DNA of 64,000 bases from an uncultured Spirochaetaceae bacterium (GCA_944388955.1 CALXKJ010000004.1:81892-145891); one strand, 5' to 3'. Positions 24,948-33,741 are shown, counted from the stretch's first letter. Numbers and translations are program-made. Notes: generated from the sequence alone by a model not told the origin.

Positions 24948-26317
24948 TTCATCAAGGGCTTGATCTTTCGCTTAAGCAGGAACTTAAACTCAACGCACAG
25001 CTTGTCCAGACAATGGAAATGCTTTCTTTTTCGCAGGATGAGCTGAGAGAGAAGATCAAGAAAGAAGCTGAAAGCAACCCTGCCCTGCTCATTCATGACG
25101 GAGAGGCATCCTATGACAAGCTCAGAAATGAATACAGGAGCAGAACCGAAAGACGTGAAAGCTTCTCTGACGATGCACCTTATCTTCCAGATGACAGAGA
25201 GAACAGCAACTGGATGGAAGCGATAGTCAGTGAGAAGGAAAGCCTTCAGAGCCACCTCATGGCGGAACTGGGATGTCTGAATATCGAGGACAATGTAAGA
25301 CGGACAGCAGAGACACTGATTACATCTCTGGACAGAAATGGTTTCTTCCCCTCCTCTCCAGAATCACTTGTCAGGAAAGATGAGCAGCCATACGTCAAGG
25401 ATGCGCTCGATATAATAAGACATATGGAGCCTGATGGCGTAGGCGCTATGGATTGGAGAGATAGCCTTATCATCCAGGCTGAAGCGAAAGGCATGGAGGG
25501 AAACGAGCTCAGGCTCTTCAGCTCTTTTGTCTACAATGAGCTCGATAACGCACGTCTCGGCAAGTTCGATATCATAGCCAAGAACCTTGGCATAGAGAAA
25601 GAAGAGGTCAACGCCCTCTATGAATTCCTGAAGACCCTTACCCCATTTCCGGGACGCAGATATGGCTCTGAATGGGAAGAGTATATAATTCCCGAGCTTT
25701 CGATAAAGAAAGAGGATGGGATTCTCACTATGCGCGTGAATAAAGACGCGATTCCTTCTGTCGAGATTGATCCGGAATACAAAGAGCTTGCCGAGGAGTA
25801 CAGGAAAAGCGACAGCAGGGAGGCGCAGGAAGCGGCTTCATTCATAAAAGGAAAGATAAATGCCGCCAACAATCTCATCACTCAGCTGAACATGAGAGCC
25901 AGGACTATAGAGAAGACAGGCGCTGTTCTTATGGAGAAACAGAGAGATTTCTTTCTGAATGGTCCGCTCTATCTGAAAGGAATGACGATGCAGGAAGTCG
26001 CGGATGAAGTGGGCGTGCATGAGGCAACGATAAGCAGGATTGCCTCATCGAAGTATATCGACACCGATTTCGGGATTTATCCTATAAGATCCCTTTTCTC
26101 TAATTCCGTCACCTCTGATAACGGAAGCAATATCTCAAAGAATGCCGTGAAGGAAATGATACGTCAGATCATAGAGGAAAACAGCACAGGCAAAGCGCTA
26201 TCCGACCAGAAGATAAGCGACATACTCATGCAGCGCGGCATCAAGACAGCACGAAGGACTGTAAGCAAATACCGAAAGGAGCTCGATATAGATTCATCAT
26301 TCTCCAGGAACAGCTGA
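24944..26317 (+). CDS. rpoN: RNA polymerase sigma-54 factor
   Basis: The 457-residue protein has the glutamine/leucine-rich region I (LSLKQELKLNAQLVQTMEML), a core-binding domain, a helix-turn-helix (MTMQEVADEVGVHEATISRI) and the C-terminal RpoN box ARRTVSKYRKEL, which reads the -24 element. It directs transcription with AAA+ activators; no activator gene is present here. It overlaps lptB by 4 bp. Expression from the upstream Lpt operon is likely. Confidence 0.95.
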   Translation: MIHQGLDLSLKQELKLNAQLVQTMEMLSFSQDELREKIKKEAESNPALLIHDGEASYDKLRNEYRSRTERRESFSDDAPYLPDDRENSNWMEAIVSEKESLQSHLMAELGCLNIEDNVRRTAETLITSLDRNGFFPSSPESLVRKDEQPYVKDALDIIRHMEPDGVGAMDWRDSLIIQAEAKGMEGNELRLFSSFVYNELDNARLGKFDIIAKNLGIEKEEVNALYEFLKTLTPFPGRRYGSEWEEYIIPELSIKKEDGILTMRVNKDAIPSVEIDPEYKELAEEYRKSDSREAQEAASFIKGKINAANNLITQLNMRARTIEKTGAVLMEKQRDFFLNGPLYLKGMTMQEVADEVGVHEATISRIASSKYIDTDFGIYPIRSLFSNSVTSDNGSNISKNAVKEMIRQIIEENSTGKALSDQKISDILMQRGIKTARRTVSKYRKELDIDSSFSRNS

Positions 26318-26331
26318 TACCCATTATTGTT

Positions 26332-26360
26332 TTGTTTTATCTGAAATCATGCGGTATAAT
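26332..26360 (+). promoter_or_regulatory. hpf promoter
   Basis: TTGTTT (26332-26337), 17 bp and TATAAT (26355-26360). The ATG follows 26 nt later behind AAAGGAGG, so this transcript has a normal short leader, in contrast to hprK downstream. Confidence 0.6.
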
Positions 26361-26386
26361 CAGAAAAAAGGGGAAAAGGAGGCAGT

Positions 26387-26683
26387 ATGAATCTAACATT
26401 CAGAGGCATCGGATTCACACCTACGGACGAAGATCGTGAATTTCTCGACAAGAAACTGAAGAAACTTTCGTTCGCGGATGACTATCTCCACGATCTGGAT
26501 ATCGTGGCAACGAAGGAGAGCAAGGGCATCGGCTTCCATATCGACGCGACACTCCACTTCACATGGAAGAAAGAGAAAGTAGTCTCCCAGGATGCCTACG
26601 AACTTTACGAAGGTATTGAGCTTGTTGCCGATAAAATACAGGCAGCGGCTAAGAAAGAAAAAGAAAAGACAATGAAAATCTGA
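26387..26683 (+). CDS. hpf: Ribosome hibernation promoting factor, short form
   Basis: The 98-residue protein fits the HPF/RaiA fold: MNLTFRGIGFTPTDEDREFLDKKL, then FHIDATLHFTWKKEKVVSQD and YEGIELVADKI. Short HPF promotes 100S ribosome dimers with RMF in gamma-proteobacteria and stabilises idle ribosomes elsewhere. It has a good AAAGGAGG site and its own terminator. The position after rpoN is conserved across many phyla. Confidence 0.9.
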   Translation: MNLTFRGIGFTPTDEDREFLDKKLKKLSFADDYLHDLDIVATKESKGIGFHIDATLHFTWKKEKVVSQDAYELYEGIELVADKIQAAAKKEKEKTMKI

Positions 26684-26686
26684 TGT

Positions 26687-26713
26687 TAAGGGCTGCTTCG
26701 GCGGCCCTTATTC
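26687..26713 (+). terminator. hpf terminator with UUCG tetraloop
   Basis: The 10-bp arms TAAGGGCTGC and GCGGCCCTTA (one G-T pair) flank a TTCG loop directly after the hpf stop. The T-tail is short (TT), so termination may be partial. Confidence 0.6.
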
Positions 26714-26730
26714 ATTGCACTGTGCTGTGC

Positions 26731-26736
26731 TATAAT
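26731..26736 (+). promoter_or_regulatory. -10 box of hprK
   Basis: A perfect TATAAT ends 7 nt before the hprK ATG, with TTATTC 17 bp upstream and no Shine-Dalgarno. A leader of 0-1 nt is predicted. Confidence 0.55.
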
Positions 26737-26743
26737 TCCCGGT

Positions 26744-27748
26744 ATGAATGAATTTACGGTCCTTGACCTTCTGGATCTTGATTTGAGGGAACACAACAAT
26801 CTGCAGCTTAAATGCATCGCCGGGCGTTCCGGACTTTCCAGAACAATCCGCAATTCGAAGATATCACGTCCAGGACTGGCGTTCACTGGCTTTTTTGAGG
26901 CATTCTCAGGGCAGAGCATCCAGCTCATAGGACGCGCTGAGCAGTCTTATATCGATATGCTCGAAAAACGGAATGAATATGGGAATATAGAGAAATTCTT
27001 CTCCTATGACATGCCATGCATCGTCTTCATCGGTGGATACAAGCCCTCTGAGCATTTTATAGAGCTTGCCGAGAAAAATGCTGTAGCCATTCTCTCGACA
27101 CCTCTCGAGTCCTCTGATTTCTCAAGACGTCTCTACTCCCTTCTTGATGAAGTCTTCGCGGCAACGATGACAATCCACGGCGTACTTGTCGATGTATATG
27201 GAATCGGGGTGCTTATCACAGGTGACAGTGGTGTCGGAAAAAGCGAGACTGCGCTGGAGCTTATCGAAAGAGGCCACAGGCTCATAAGCGATGACACTGT
27301 AAAGCTCAAGAACATATCAGGCACATTCCTGATGGGCATGGGCGAAAATCCATATCTTGCCCACCATATGGAGATTCGAGGACTTGGGATTATCAACATA
27401 GCGAATCTTTTCGGTGTCGGGACTATCAGGGAAAAGAAGCATGTCCAGCTCTCTGTTGTCCTCGAAAACTGGGAATCAAACAAAGTGTATGACAGAATCG
27501 GTGACTCCCTTACAGACACATATCTTGGGATAACAATACCGAAAATCGTCATACCAGTACGTCCTGGCAGGAATGTCCCAATACTCATCGAAACAGCGGC
27601 TGGCAATGAGAGAATGAAGAAGCTAGGATATTACTCATCGAAGGAATTCGACCAGAATGTACTAAAATGGCTGGAAAGCGAAGCTGCTCGCAAAATGTAC
27701 TTCAACAGTGACGAGATTCTTGGAGGCGATGGCGAAAGTGATCAGTAA
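26744..27748 (+). CDS. hprK: HPr kinase/phosphorylase
   Basis: The 334-residue protein has the N-terminal DRTGG-like domain and a C-terminal kinase with Walker A LITGDSGVGKSETALELI, EIRGLGIINIANLFGVG (the HprK signature) and RPGRNVPILIETAAGNERMK. It phosphorylates or dephosphorylates HPr on Ser46 in response to energy state. The downstream hpr overlaps its 3' end. Spirochaetes keep HprK-HPr-RpoN as a regulatory module, often without sugar PTS permeases; no PTS EII is in this window. Confidence 0.95.
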   Translation: MNEFTVLDLLDLDLREHNNLQLKCIAGRSGLSRTIRNSKISRPGLAFTGFFEAFSGQSIQLIGRAEQSYIDMLEKRNEYGNIEKFFSYDMPCIVFIGGYKPSEHFIELAEKNAVAILSTPLESSDFSRRLYSLLDEVFAATMTIHGVLVDVYGIGVLITGDSGVGKSETALELIERGHRLISDDTVKLKNISGTFLMGMGENPYLAHHMEIRGLGIINIANLFGVGTIREKKHVQLSVVLENWESNKVYDRIGDSLTDTYLGITIPKIVIPVRPGRNVPILIETAAGNERMKKLGYYSSKEFDQNVLKWLESEAARKMYFNSDEILGGDGESDQ

Positions 27749-28001
27749 AGAACTTGAAGTACAGAACAGAGCAGGAATTCATGCACGTCCTGCGACAGAA
27801 ATCTCCACGACAGCGGCAAGATTCAAATCTGATATATTCTTCGTGAAGGACACGATGAAGATAAACGCAAAGTCAATCATGGGTGTCATAACACTCGGGG
27901 CGACATACAAGACGAAAATATTATGCATATGCGACGGAGAGGACGAAGAAGAGGCAATGGAGGCCCTTGATTCCCTTTTCAGGAGGAGATTCGAAACTTG
28001 A
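27729..28001 (+). CDS. hpr: Phosphocarrier protein HPr
   Basis: The small protein has the His active site RAGIHARPATEI and the regulatory serine MKINAKSIMGVITL. It receives phosphate from EI (His) and HprK (Ser). From ATG 27729 it has 90 residues, but from GTG 27738 the sites fall exactly at the canonical His15 and Ser46, with GGAGG 11 nt upstream versus only 2 nt for the ATG. So the GTG start is a real alternative. It overlaps hprK by up to 20 bp and the next gene by TTGA. Confidence 0.92.
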   Translation: MAKVISKELEVQNRAGIHARPATEISTTAARFKSDIFFVKDTMKINAKSIMGVITLGATYKTKILCICDGEDEEEAMEALDSLFRRRFET

Positions 28002-28606
28002 AGAAGCTCACCGAAAGGCAGAAAGAGATCCTTGACTACATCTCAGCTTACATCTTGACGAATGGACGCTCACCTTCCTTGAGGGAAATCGGGGAAGCTT
28101 TCGGATTTTCACATATTGCCGCGCGCGATGCGGTGTCCGCTCTTGTGAAGAAGGGTTGGCTAGAGAAGAAAGACAATGGACTCAGATCCCTAGCCTTCCC
28201 CCAAGACGAAAGACTCAAGAGGGAGAATAACGCGGTACCTTACTATAAGCATGAGCCCACGATTGAGGAACTTGAGGATGGGACGGAGATAAATATCTAC
28301 ATACCACGAACTCTCAACGCTTCCTACGTTTTCCGCGTGACTTCCGAATCAATGCACAATGGGGGGATTCTTCCTGGCGATTATGCGGTGATGACTGAAT
28401 CAACACTGCAGAATGCTGACGGGAACATAACACTCGCCTACTATGGTGATGATGAGAAAACGCCGGAGCTTCGCATCCTCAGACGCATAGGAAATGGCTA
28501 TGCACTTCTTATCCCCGATAATGATACAATGGGCGTTATAAAAGCAGCCGAAAGCAGTCTAAGGATTCTTGGCCGCCTTATATCCATCAGGAGGGATTAC
28601 ATTTGA
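27998..28606 (+). CDS. LexA-like regulator lacking catalytic lysine and cleavage site
   Basis: The 202-residue protein has a LexA-type winged helix (LTERQKEILDYISAYI, GRSPSLREIGEAFGF) and an S24-like C-terminal domain with SESMHNGGILPGDYAVM (Ser118). The expected Ala-Gly cleavage site is not found in residues 72-95, and the position of the catalytic Lys is Leu161-Arg162 (RILRRIGNGYALLIPDND). It therefore seems unable to self-cleave and may be a non-SOS regulator. The start is TTG in a TTGA overlap with hpr, and it overlaps holA in the same way. Confidence 0.78.
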   Translation: MKKLTERQKEILDYISAYILTNGRSPSLREIGEAFGFSHIAARDAVSALVKKGWLEKKDNGLRSLAFPQDERLKRENNAVPYYKHEPTIEELEDGTEINIYIPRTLNASYVFRVTSESMHNGGILPGDYAVMTESTLQNADGNITLAYYGDDEKTPELRILRRIGNGYALLIPDNDTMGVIKAAESSLRILGRLISIRRDYI

Positions 28607-29664
28607 ACTACATACTGCTTGGTCCTGAAGAGGGACAGAAAAGCGATTGGCTTGAAAGTGAGAAGAAACGTGTGCTTAAAGAGCATCCGGACGCCGAGAT
28701 TCTCCAGATATATGTTGGCGATGACAAAGGGGATGACCTTGATGCAGCCCTCTCCCAGCCATCTCTCTTCTCATCTTTCCGGTTTGTCATCATCAAGCAG
28801 TATGAGAACAGAAGTGCTAAGGACACATTCGATAAAGCAATTATGGATTTCCTCTCATCCGGTCTCACAGATGCTGAATTCGTGATTATCTCATCGGAGA
28901 AATCACAATCACGGATAAGAAAGGAAATCATTGGCAGCAAGAATGTCAGCGTCATCATGTTCTGGGAGATGTTCGATAGCCAGAAAAAGGATTGGATAAA
29001 AGCTGCATTCCAAAAAGAAGGCTTTTATATCGGCGTGGAGGCCATCGATGAAGTTCTTTTCTCTGTTGATAACAATACAGCGGAGATGAGGAATCTCGTC
29101 TCGGCGTTATCTTTATACTTCCATTCATCAAGCGATGGGAAAACAGAGATAACCACGGAAGACATCAGGAAATACGCGCTCCAGACACGAGGAGAAGATG
29201 GTCTTACTCTCTTTCAGGCTATTGCTGATGGCGACCTCGAGCATGCAGAGTCGATAGCTTCTTCGATTATATTATCTGATTCAACAGCAGCAGGAAGGGC
29301 TTTCCAGACTGTCATCCAGCGTTTCAGGCAGCTTGAAAGCTTTGAAATACTGAAAGCCTCCGGAAATGGCGAGGAGTACGCATTCCAGAATGCAGATAGC
29401 CTCTCGCCTTATCCTGTTTTCTACCCTACAAAAGGAATAAAGAAAAAGGACTGGCCTCTTTTCAGGAAAGCGGCACAGCGCTATCCGCTCAAAGATACAT
29501 CGAGAATCATCGGCTATCTGGGAAGAATGGACAGAATTGTCAAAAGCACTGGTAGCGAATGGACAGGACTTCTATTCTCATCCATTCTATGCACTGTAAT
29601 GATAGACAAAGGAAGAGAAGAGGATTTCTCGCTGAGTGACAATCCGCTTGCAGAAAGCATTTAG
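28603..29664 (+). CDS. holA: DNA polymerase III delta subunit-like (clamp loader)
   Basis: The 353-residue protein resembles HolA: N-terminal YILLGPEEGQKSDWLESEK, FRFVIIKQYENRSAKDTF and AEFVIISSEKSQSRIRKE, then the C-terminal collar helices with EDGLTLFQAIADGDLEHAES and AGRAFQTVIQRFRQLE. HolA opens the beta clamp. Divergence is strong in the N-terminal ATPase-like part. It starts with TTG (TTGA overlap) and ends overlapping the convergent uvrC stop by 4 bp. Confidence 0.75.
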   Translation: MNYILLGPEEGQKSDWLESEKKRVLKEHPDAEILQIYVGDDKGDDLDAALSQPSLFSSFRFVIIKQYENRSAKDTFDKAIMDFLSSGLTDAEFVIISSEKSQSRIRKEIIGSKNVSVIMFWEMFDSQKKDWIKAAFQKEGFYIGVEAIDEVLFSVDNNTAEMRNLVSALSLYFHSSSDGKTEITTEDIRKYALQTRGEDGLTLFQAIADGDLEHAESIASSIILSDSTAAGRAFQTVIQRFRQLESFEILKASGNGEEYAFQNADSLSPYPVFYPTKGIKKKDWPLFRKAAQRYPLKDTSRIIGYLGRMDRIVKSTGSEWTGLLFSSILCTVMIDKGREEDFSLSDNPLAESI

Positions 29665-31436
29665 AAGCTCAGCTTGTGCAATACCCTCTCCGCGACTGTC
29701 TCCGGGATAGACGCACCTTTTGCAAGCTCAGAAGCTGAGAGACTGAGAATAGCCTCAACTGAGCCATATTTCTGCATGATTCTCTTTGATCTGGCGGGTC
29801 CTATACCATCAATCGATTCAAGAAGAGAGAATGACGCTTCCTTGCTTCTCATCCTCTGATTGAATGAAGTGGCAAATCGATGGCACTCATCTCTCACCGC
29901 GATAAGCACACGAAGACCTGGATTGCCGCGATCAAGGAGCAATGACTCCCTGTCTCCAGGGAAGACAATCTCCTCATGCTCTTTTGCGAGCCCTATAACC
30001 GGGAAATCAAGGCCAAGGGCTGAGAGGGAATCGAGGGCGGCGCTCACCTGCCCTTTTCCACCATCAACCATCAGAAGATCCGGCATCTGAGCTCCTTCAT
30101 TGAGAAGTCTCTGATACCGTCGTCCCACTGCTTCCCGCATTGACTGGAAATCGTCGATCTTCCCATCCAGGGACTTTATGGAGAAGTGCCTGTATTCCTT
30201 ATTCGATGGATTACCGTCCCTGAATACAATAAGGGAGGCGACTGTATACTTACCAGAAAGCTGAGCGATATCGAAACCTTCGATATGAAGAGGAAGAGTA
30301 TCAAGGCCAAGCTCTTTCTGAAGCACTTCAAGCGATGGAGTGTTATCAACATCACGAAGCCTCTTCTCAACATCTCTTGAAGCATTCTCCGCAGCCATCC
30401 TGAGTATCCTGTAGTGCTTTCCATCCTTAGGCACCGTAATATACACGGGGCTCTTCAGCTCATCGTTGAAGTATCTTGCTAGAAGCTCCGTATCGATATC
30501 ACAGGAAACGAAAACCTCCTGTGGCAGCGTATCACCATCGCTGTAATACTGCACAAGAAATGAGAACAATGTCTCAGTCTCATCGCCAAGGCATTCAGCC
30601 CTGTACAAAGCCTTGCCTATCAGACGCCCTGAGCGGAACTGCATTATCGATATCGTGCATAGATAACTTCTCATCTCGATAGCCACGTAATCTCGGCTAT
30701 CCGATGTGAAATCCTCCACCATCTGGTTCTTCTGCATGACCGTAAGAGCCTTAAGCTGATCGCGCTTTCTGGCAGCTGTCTCGAAATCAAGCTCTTTTGC
30801 GCTCTTGTTCATCTCACGCTCGACTTGCTTTATCATCGAGGAATCATCACCGGAAAGGAAATCCTCGATTTCCTTCACATATGATGAGTACTCCTTTTCG
30901 GACACGGCTCCGATACATGGTCCAGCGCACTTATGGATATGATAATAAAGGCATGGCGTCTTCCTCTCTTTCAAAGGAGCTGAACATAGACGGAGAGGAT
31001 AATTATCCTCAACAAGCTTGAGATATGTATCAAGCTTCATGCCATCAGGATATGGACCAAAATACTTCGAGCCATCCTTTATTACCCTTCTTGTCTTGTA
31101 AATCCGCGGGAATTTCTCATTGGTTATCCTTATAACAGGATAGCTCTTCCCATCCTTGAGAAGAATGTTGTAATGAGGATTGTACTTCTTGATGAGGTTG
31201 TTCTCTAAAATGAGAGCTTCATATTCGTTACCGGTGATAACGAAATCTATGGTGACAATCTTCTCTACAAGCGCAGCGGTCTTAGCATTCCTGTTGGGAA
31301 GGAAATATGAAGTCACACGTCTCTTCAGGTTCTTAGCCTTGCCGACGTAGATAACCACCCCTTCCTTATTCTTCATGAGGTAGCACCCCGGAGATTCCGG
31401 CAGCTCCCTCGCCTGCATTCTCGCGCTTTCCGACAT
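29661..31436 (-). CDS. uvrC: Excinuclease ABC subunit C
   Basis: The 591-residue protein has the GIY-YIG nuclease (CYLMKNKEGVVIYVGKAKNLKRRV), the UVR motif (SMIKQVEREMNKSAKELDFETAARKRDQ region, about 200-230), the second RNase H-like nuclease (VDGGKGQVSAALDSLSALG, with HRFATSFNQRMR) and a C-terminal HhH (SIDGIGPARSKRIMQKYGS). It makes both incisions in nucleotide excision repair. The promoter is TTGTCA-17-TATTCT ending 6 nt before ATG, so the message is probably leaderless. Confidence 0.96.
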   Translation of the reverse strand: MSESARMQARELPESPGCYLMKNKEGVVIYVGKAKNLKRRVTSYFLPNRNAKTAALVEKIVTIDFVITGNEYEALILENNLIKKYNPHYNILLKDGKSYPVIRITNEKFPRIYKTRRVIKDGSKYFGPYPDGMKLDTYLKLVEDNYPLRLCSAPLKERKTPCLYYHIHKCAGPCIGAVSEKEYSSYVKEIEDFLSGDDSSMIKQVEREMNKSAKELDFETAARKRDQLKALTVMQKNQMVEDFTSDSRDYVAIEMRSYLCTISIMQFRSGRLIGKALYRAECLGDETETLFSFLVQYYSDGDTLPQEVFVSCDIDTELLARYFNDELKSPVYITVPKDGKHYRILRMAAENASRDVEKRLRDVDNTPSLEVLQKELGLDTLPLHIEGFDIAQLSGKYTVASLIVFRDGNPSNKEYRHFSIKSLDGKIDDFQSMREAVGRRYQRLLNEGAQMPDLLMVDGGKGQVSAALDSLSALGLDFPVIGLAKEHEEIVFPGDRESLLLDRGNPGLRVLIAVRDECHRFATSFNQRMRSKEASFSLLESIDGIGPARSKRIMQKYGSVEAILSLSASELAKGASIPETVAERVLHKLSF

Positions 31437-31442
31437 AGCCTG

Positions 31443-31479
31443 AGAATAGCTTCTCGAAAAGGATTTGACAACTTATACT
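31443..31479. promoter_or_regulatory. Interlocked divergent leaderless promoters for uvrC and the SPL-family gene
   Basis: Minus strand: TTGTCA (31471-31466), 17 bp, TATTCT (31448-31443), 6 nt, uvrC ATG. Plus strand: TTCTCG (31451-31456), 17 bp, TATACT (31474-31479), 6 nt, ATG 31486. Each -35 lies inside the other's spacer, and only 49 bp separate the two start codons, so polymerases should compete. Both genes are DNA-repair-like. Confidence 0.62.
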
Positions 31480-31485
31480 CATGTT

Positions 31486-32727
31486 ATGGCCGCACTTGAT
31501 AACCTGATTTCATCATTTGATGATGAATTGAGAATAAACATAGAGAATCTTTTCAACCGCTATCATTTCACAGAGAGCCAGAAGCTGGAAATCGCAAAAG
31601 ACGAAGCTGACCTAAGGCAATGGAAGGAGCCTCATTTCTTTTCACTGGCAGATTACCAGAAGATAGACAGAAGGCAGGATGGAAGGAAAGGAGATGCTTA
31701 TCTATCGGCGCTCAGGAAGCATATGGACAATCTGAGGAAAAGCGAGACAGATTATTCTTCATTCATACCGGACTTCCGGCCTCGCTCGAAGTACAGGACA
31801 GTATTCTCCGATGAGAAGATAGTTCTCGGAAAATGCCCATGTCCTGTTGATGGAGAGAAGACACGCTGCTGCAAGCTGACAACACTTGATGCTGTCATGC
31901 AATGCCCATTCTCATGTTCGTACTGCTCTGTGCAGTCATTCTATACGGAGAATGAAATTCATGCGGTCTCAGATCTGAAAGAAAAACTTCTGCATCTGGA
32001 AATCAGCCCTGATACATGGCATATCGGAACAGGACAGGCTTCAGACTCACTCGTTCTTGGCGATGATTACGGAACGCTTAGCGCGCTATCAGCATTCGCA
32101 GAAGCTCATCCCGATCTCGTGATAGAACTCAAATCAAAATCTGGACGCAACGTCTTTGACAGAAAATATCCCGCCAATATGATATTCACCTGGTCGCTGA
32201 ATGCACCAACAATCATAGAGAAGGAAGAGCATATGACAGCGTCACTCAAAGGACGGCTGGAAAACGCAGAAAGAGCCAGAGACAAAGGTGCACTTGTCGG
32301 CTTTCATATCCATCCAATGGTCTATTTCAAAGGCTGGGAGGATGAATACAGATATGTTGTCTCCGAGATAGAGAAACGCTTCTCCCCAGATGATATCATC
32401 CTCATAAGCATCGGGACTCTGACATTCACGAAATCAGTACTGAAGCATCTTCGTGAAAGGGGTGATGAAAGCAGAGTGCTTGAAATGGATCTTGTACCCG
32501 CCGCAGGTAAATTCTCCTATCCGCTTGAGACGAAAAGGAAGATGTTCAGGCATGTTTATTCATCTTTCTCTGAAGATTATCATAAAGATGTATTCTTCTA
32601 TCTATGCATGGAGGATCCCTCATTATGGCAGCCAGTCCTTGAAAGAGAGTACTCATGTGACAAAGATTTCGAGCTGGATATGAAGGAAAGCTACATAGAA
32701 AAGATAAAGAGCAGGAGGAATGGATGA
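31486..32727 (+). CDS. Spore photoproduct lyase-family radical SAM protein
   Basis: The 413-residue protein has the radical SAM cluster motif CPFSCSYCSVQSFY and the SPL-like layout: an N-terminal helical part, KCPCPVDGEKTRCCKLTT just before the cluster, WHIGTGQASDSLVLGDD and LKSKSGRNVFDR. Spore photoproduct lyase splits the thymine dimer of spores, but related proteins occur in non-spore-formers. A DNA-photoproduct role fits its pairing with uvrC, yet is not proven. The frame from 31465 would include the promoter, so ATG 31486 is chosen. Confidence 0.8.
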   Translation: MAALDNLISSFDDELRINIENLFNRYHFTESQKLEIAKDEADLRQWKEPHFFSLADYQKIDRRQDGRKGDAYLSALRKHMDNLRKSETDYSSFIPDFRPRSKYRTVFSDEKIVLGKCPCPVDGEKTRCCKLTTLDAVMQCPFSCSYCSVQSFYTENEIHAVSDLKEKLLHLEISPDTWHIGTGQASDSLVLGDDYGTLSALSAFAEAHPDLVIELKSKSGRNVFDRKYPANMIFTWSLNAPTIIEKEEHMTASLKGRLENAERARDKGALVGFHIHPMVYFKGWEDEYRYVVSEIEKRFSPDDIILISIGTLTFTKSVLKHLRERGDESRVLEMDLVPAAGKFSYPLETKRKMFRHVYSSFSEDYHKDVFFYLCMEDPSLWQPVLEREYSCDKDFELDMKESYIEKIKSRRNG

Positions 32728-33395
32728 TTCTGGATCTCGGACCGCTTAAGCTGCATTACGAAGTATCAGGAAGCGGAAAACCACTGATTCTTCTTCACGG
32801 AAACGGAGAGGACATGACAATCTTCGACAAAGCCTTACCTCTTCTTGAAAAGCATTTCACAGTCTACAGACTGGATACGCGATGCCATGGAGGAAGCACG
32901 AAGATGCCGAAAATCCACTATACGCTCATCGCTGATGATCTCCATGTCTTCATAAAGCTTCTGAAGATTGAAAAGCCTGTAGTCTATGGCTTCTCAGATG
33001 GTGGTATAGCATCACTTTTACTGGAAATAAGACATCCGGGAACTGCCTCAGCGCTCATCGTCAGCGGAGCGAACACAAAACCGAGCGGCCTCAAACTATG
33101 GTATCGCGTCGGAGCGTGGAATGCGTTCCAGAGAACGCGTGACCCTCTTATAAACCTGATGCTCTCTGAGCCCCATATAAAGAAAGAGGAACTGGAGTCC
33201 ATCAATATACCGGTGCTTATCACAGCGGGAGAGAAAGATCTTGTCAGGAGAAGGAATACAGAGTTCATCAGGAACAGCATTCCGGATTCAAAACTGATGA
33301 TACTTTCTGGAGAGCATCATCAATCATACGTCGTTGATTCCGATAAAATCGCGAAGATAATAATCGAGGCTGAGCATGAGAGAAACGGAATATGA
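32724..33395 (+). CDS. Alpha/beta hydrolase
   Basis: The 223-residue protein has an oxyanion motif ILLHGNGEDMTIF, the nucleophile elbow VVYGFSDGGIASLL (Ser in GFSDG), an acid in LITAGEKDLV and the catalytic His in GEHHQSY. It lacks a large cap domain, so it is a small esterase/lipase-like enzyme. It overlaps the radical SAM gene by 4 bp (ATGA) and the next membrane protein by 20 bp. The substrate is unknown. Confidence 0.82.
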   Translation: MILDLGPLKLHYEVSGSGKPLILLHGNGEDMTIFDKALPLLEKHFTVYRLDTRCHGGSTKMPKIHYTLIADDLHVFIKLLKIEKPVVYGFSDGGIASLLLEIRHPGTASALIVSGANTKPSGLKLWYRVGAWNAFQRTRDPLINLMLSEPHIKKEELESINIPVLITAGEKDLVRRRNTEFIRNSIPDSKLMILSGEHHQSYVVDSDKIAKIIIEAEHERNGI

Positions 33396-33741
33396 GAAAC
33401 TGCTTCTGAAAGCCGAAACCACGCTCGGTACCATCAGCGCTATCTTCTTCCTGATTACATTACTTCTGATTACGTTATTCATCCCTTCAGATAGTCTACC
33501 CTTCTGGGTGATATTCATCTCCAGCCTGATTCTTTTCTTCATAGCCATTGCGATATGTCTGGAAATCGAGAGAGTCACAGGATGGTATGAGTGCGGGAAA
33601 TGCCATCATAAATATGTGCCGACAAGGAAAGCGGTGCTTCTTGCGCCTCATATGGGACGGACAAGATATCTGAAATGCCCTGAGTGCGGAATGAAAAGCT
33701 GGAATAGGAAAATACTGAGTCAGCAGACTGCTGAATTGTAA
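33376..33741 (+). CDS. Two-TM protein with C-terminal zinc ribbon
   Basis: The 121-residue protein has two membrane helices (about 18-36 and 44-64) and a cytosolic tail with YECGKCHHKYVP and YLKCPECGMKSW (CxxC x2), with the segment APHMGRTRYLKCP between. Proteins of this pattern are widespread in Firmicutes and spirochaetes with no known function. It is the last gene of the SPL operon. Confidence 0.7.
   Translation: MRETEYEKLLLKAETTLGTISAIFFLITLLLITLFIPSDSLPFWVIFISSLILFFIAIAICLEIERVTGWYECGKCHHKYVPTRKAVLLAPHMGRTRYLKCPECGMKSWNRKILSQQTAEL

Noticed and set aside
31486..32727. Sporulation-linked photoproduct lyase implying a spore-former
   Set aside because: No sporulation gene is in the window, and SPL-family proteins occur in non-spore-forming bacteria.
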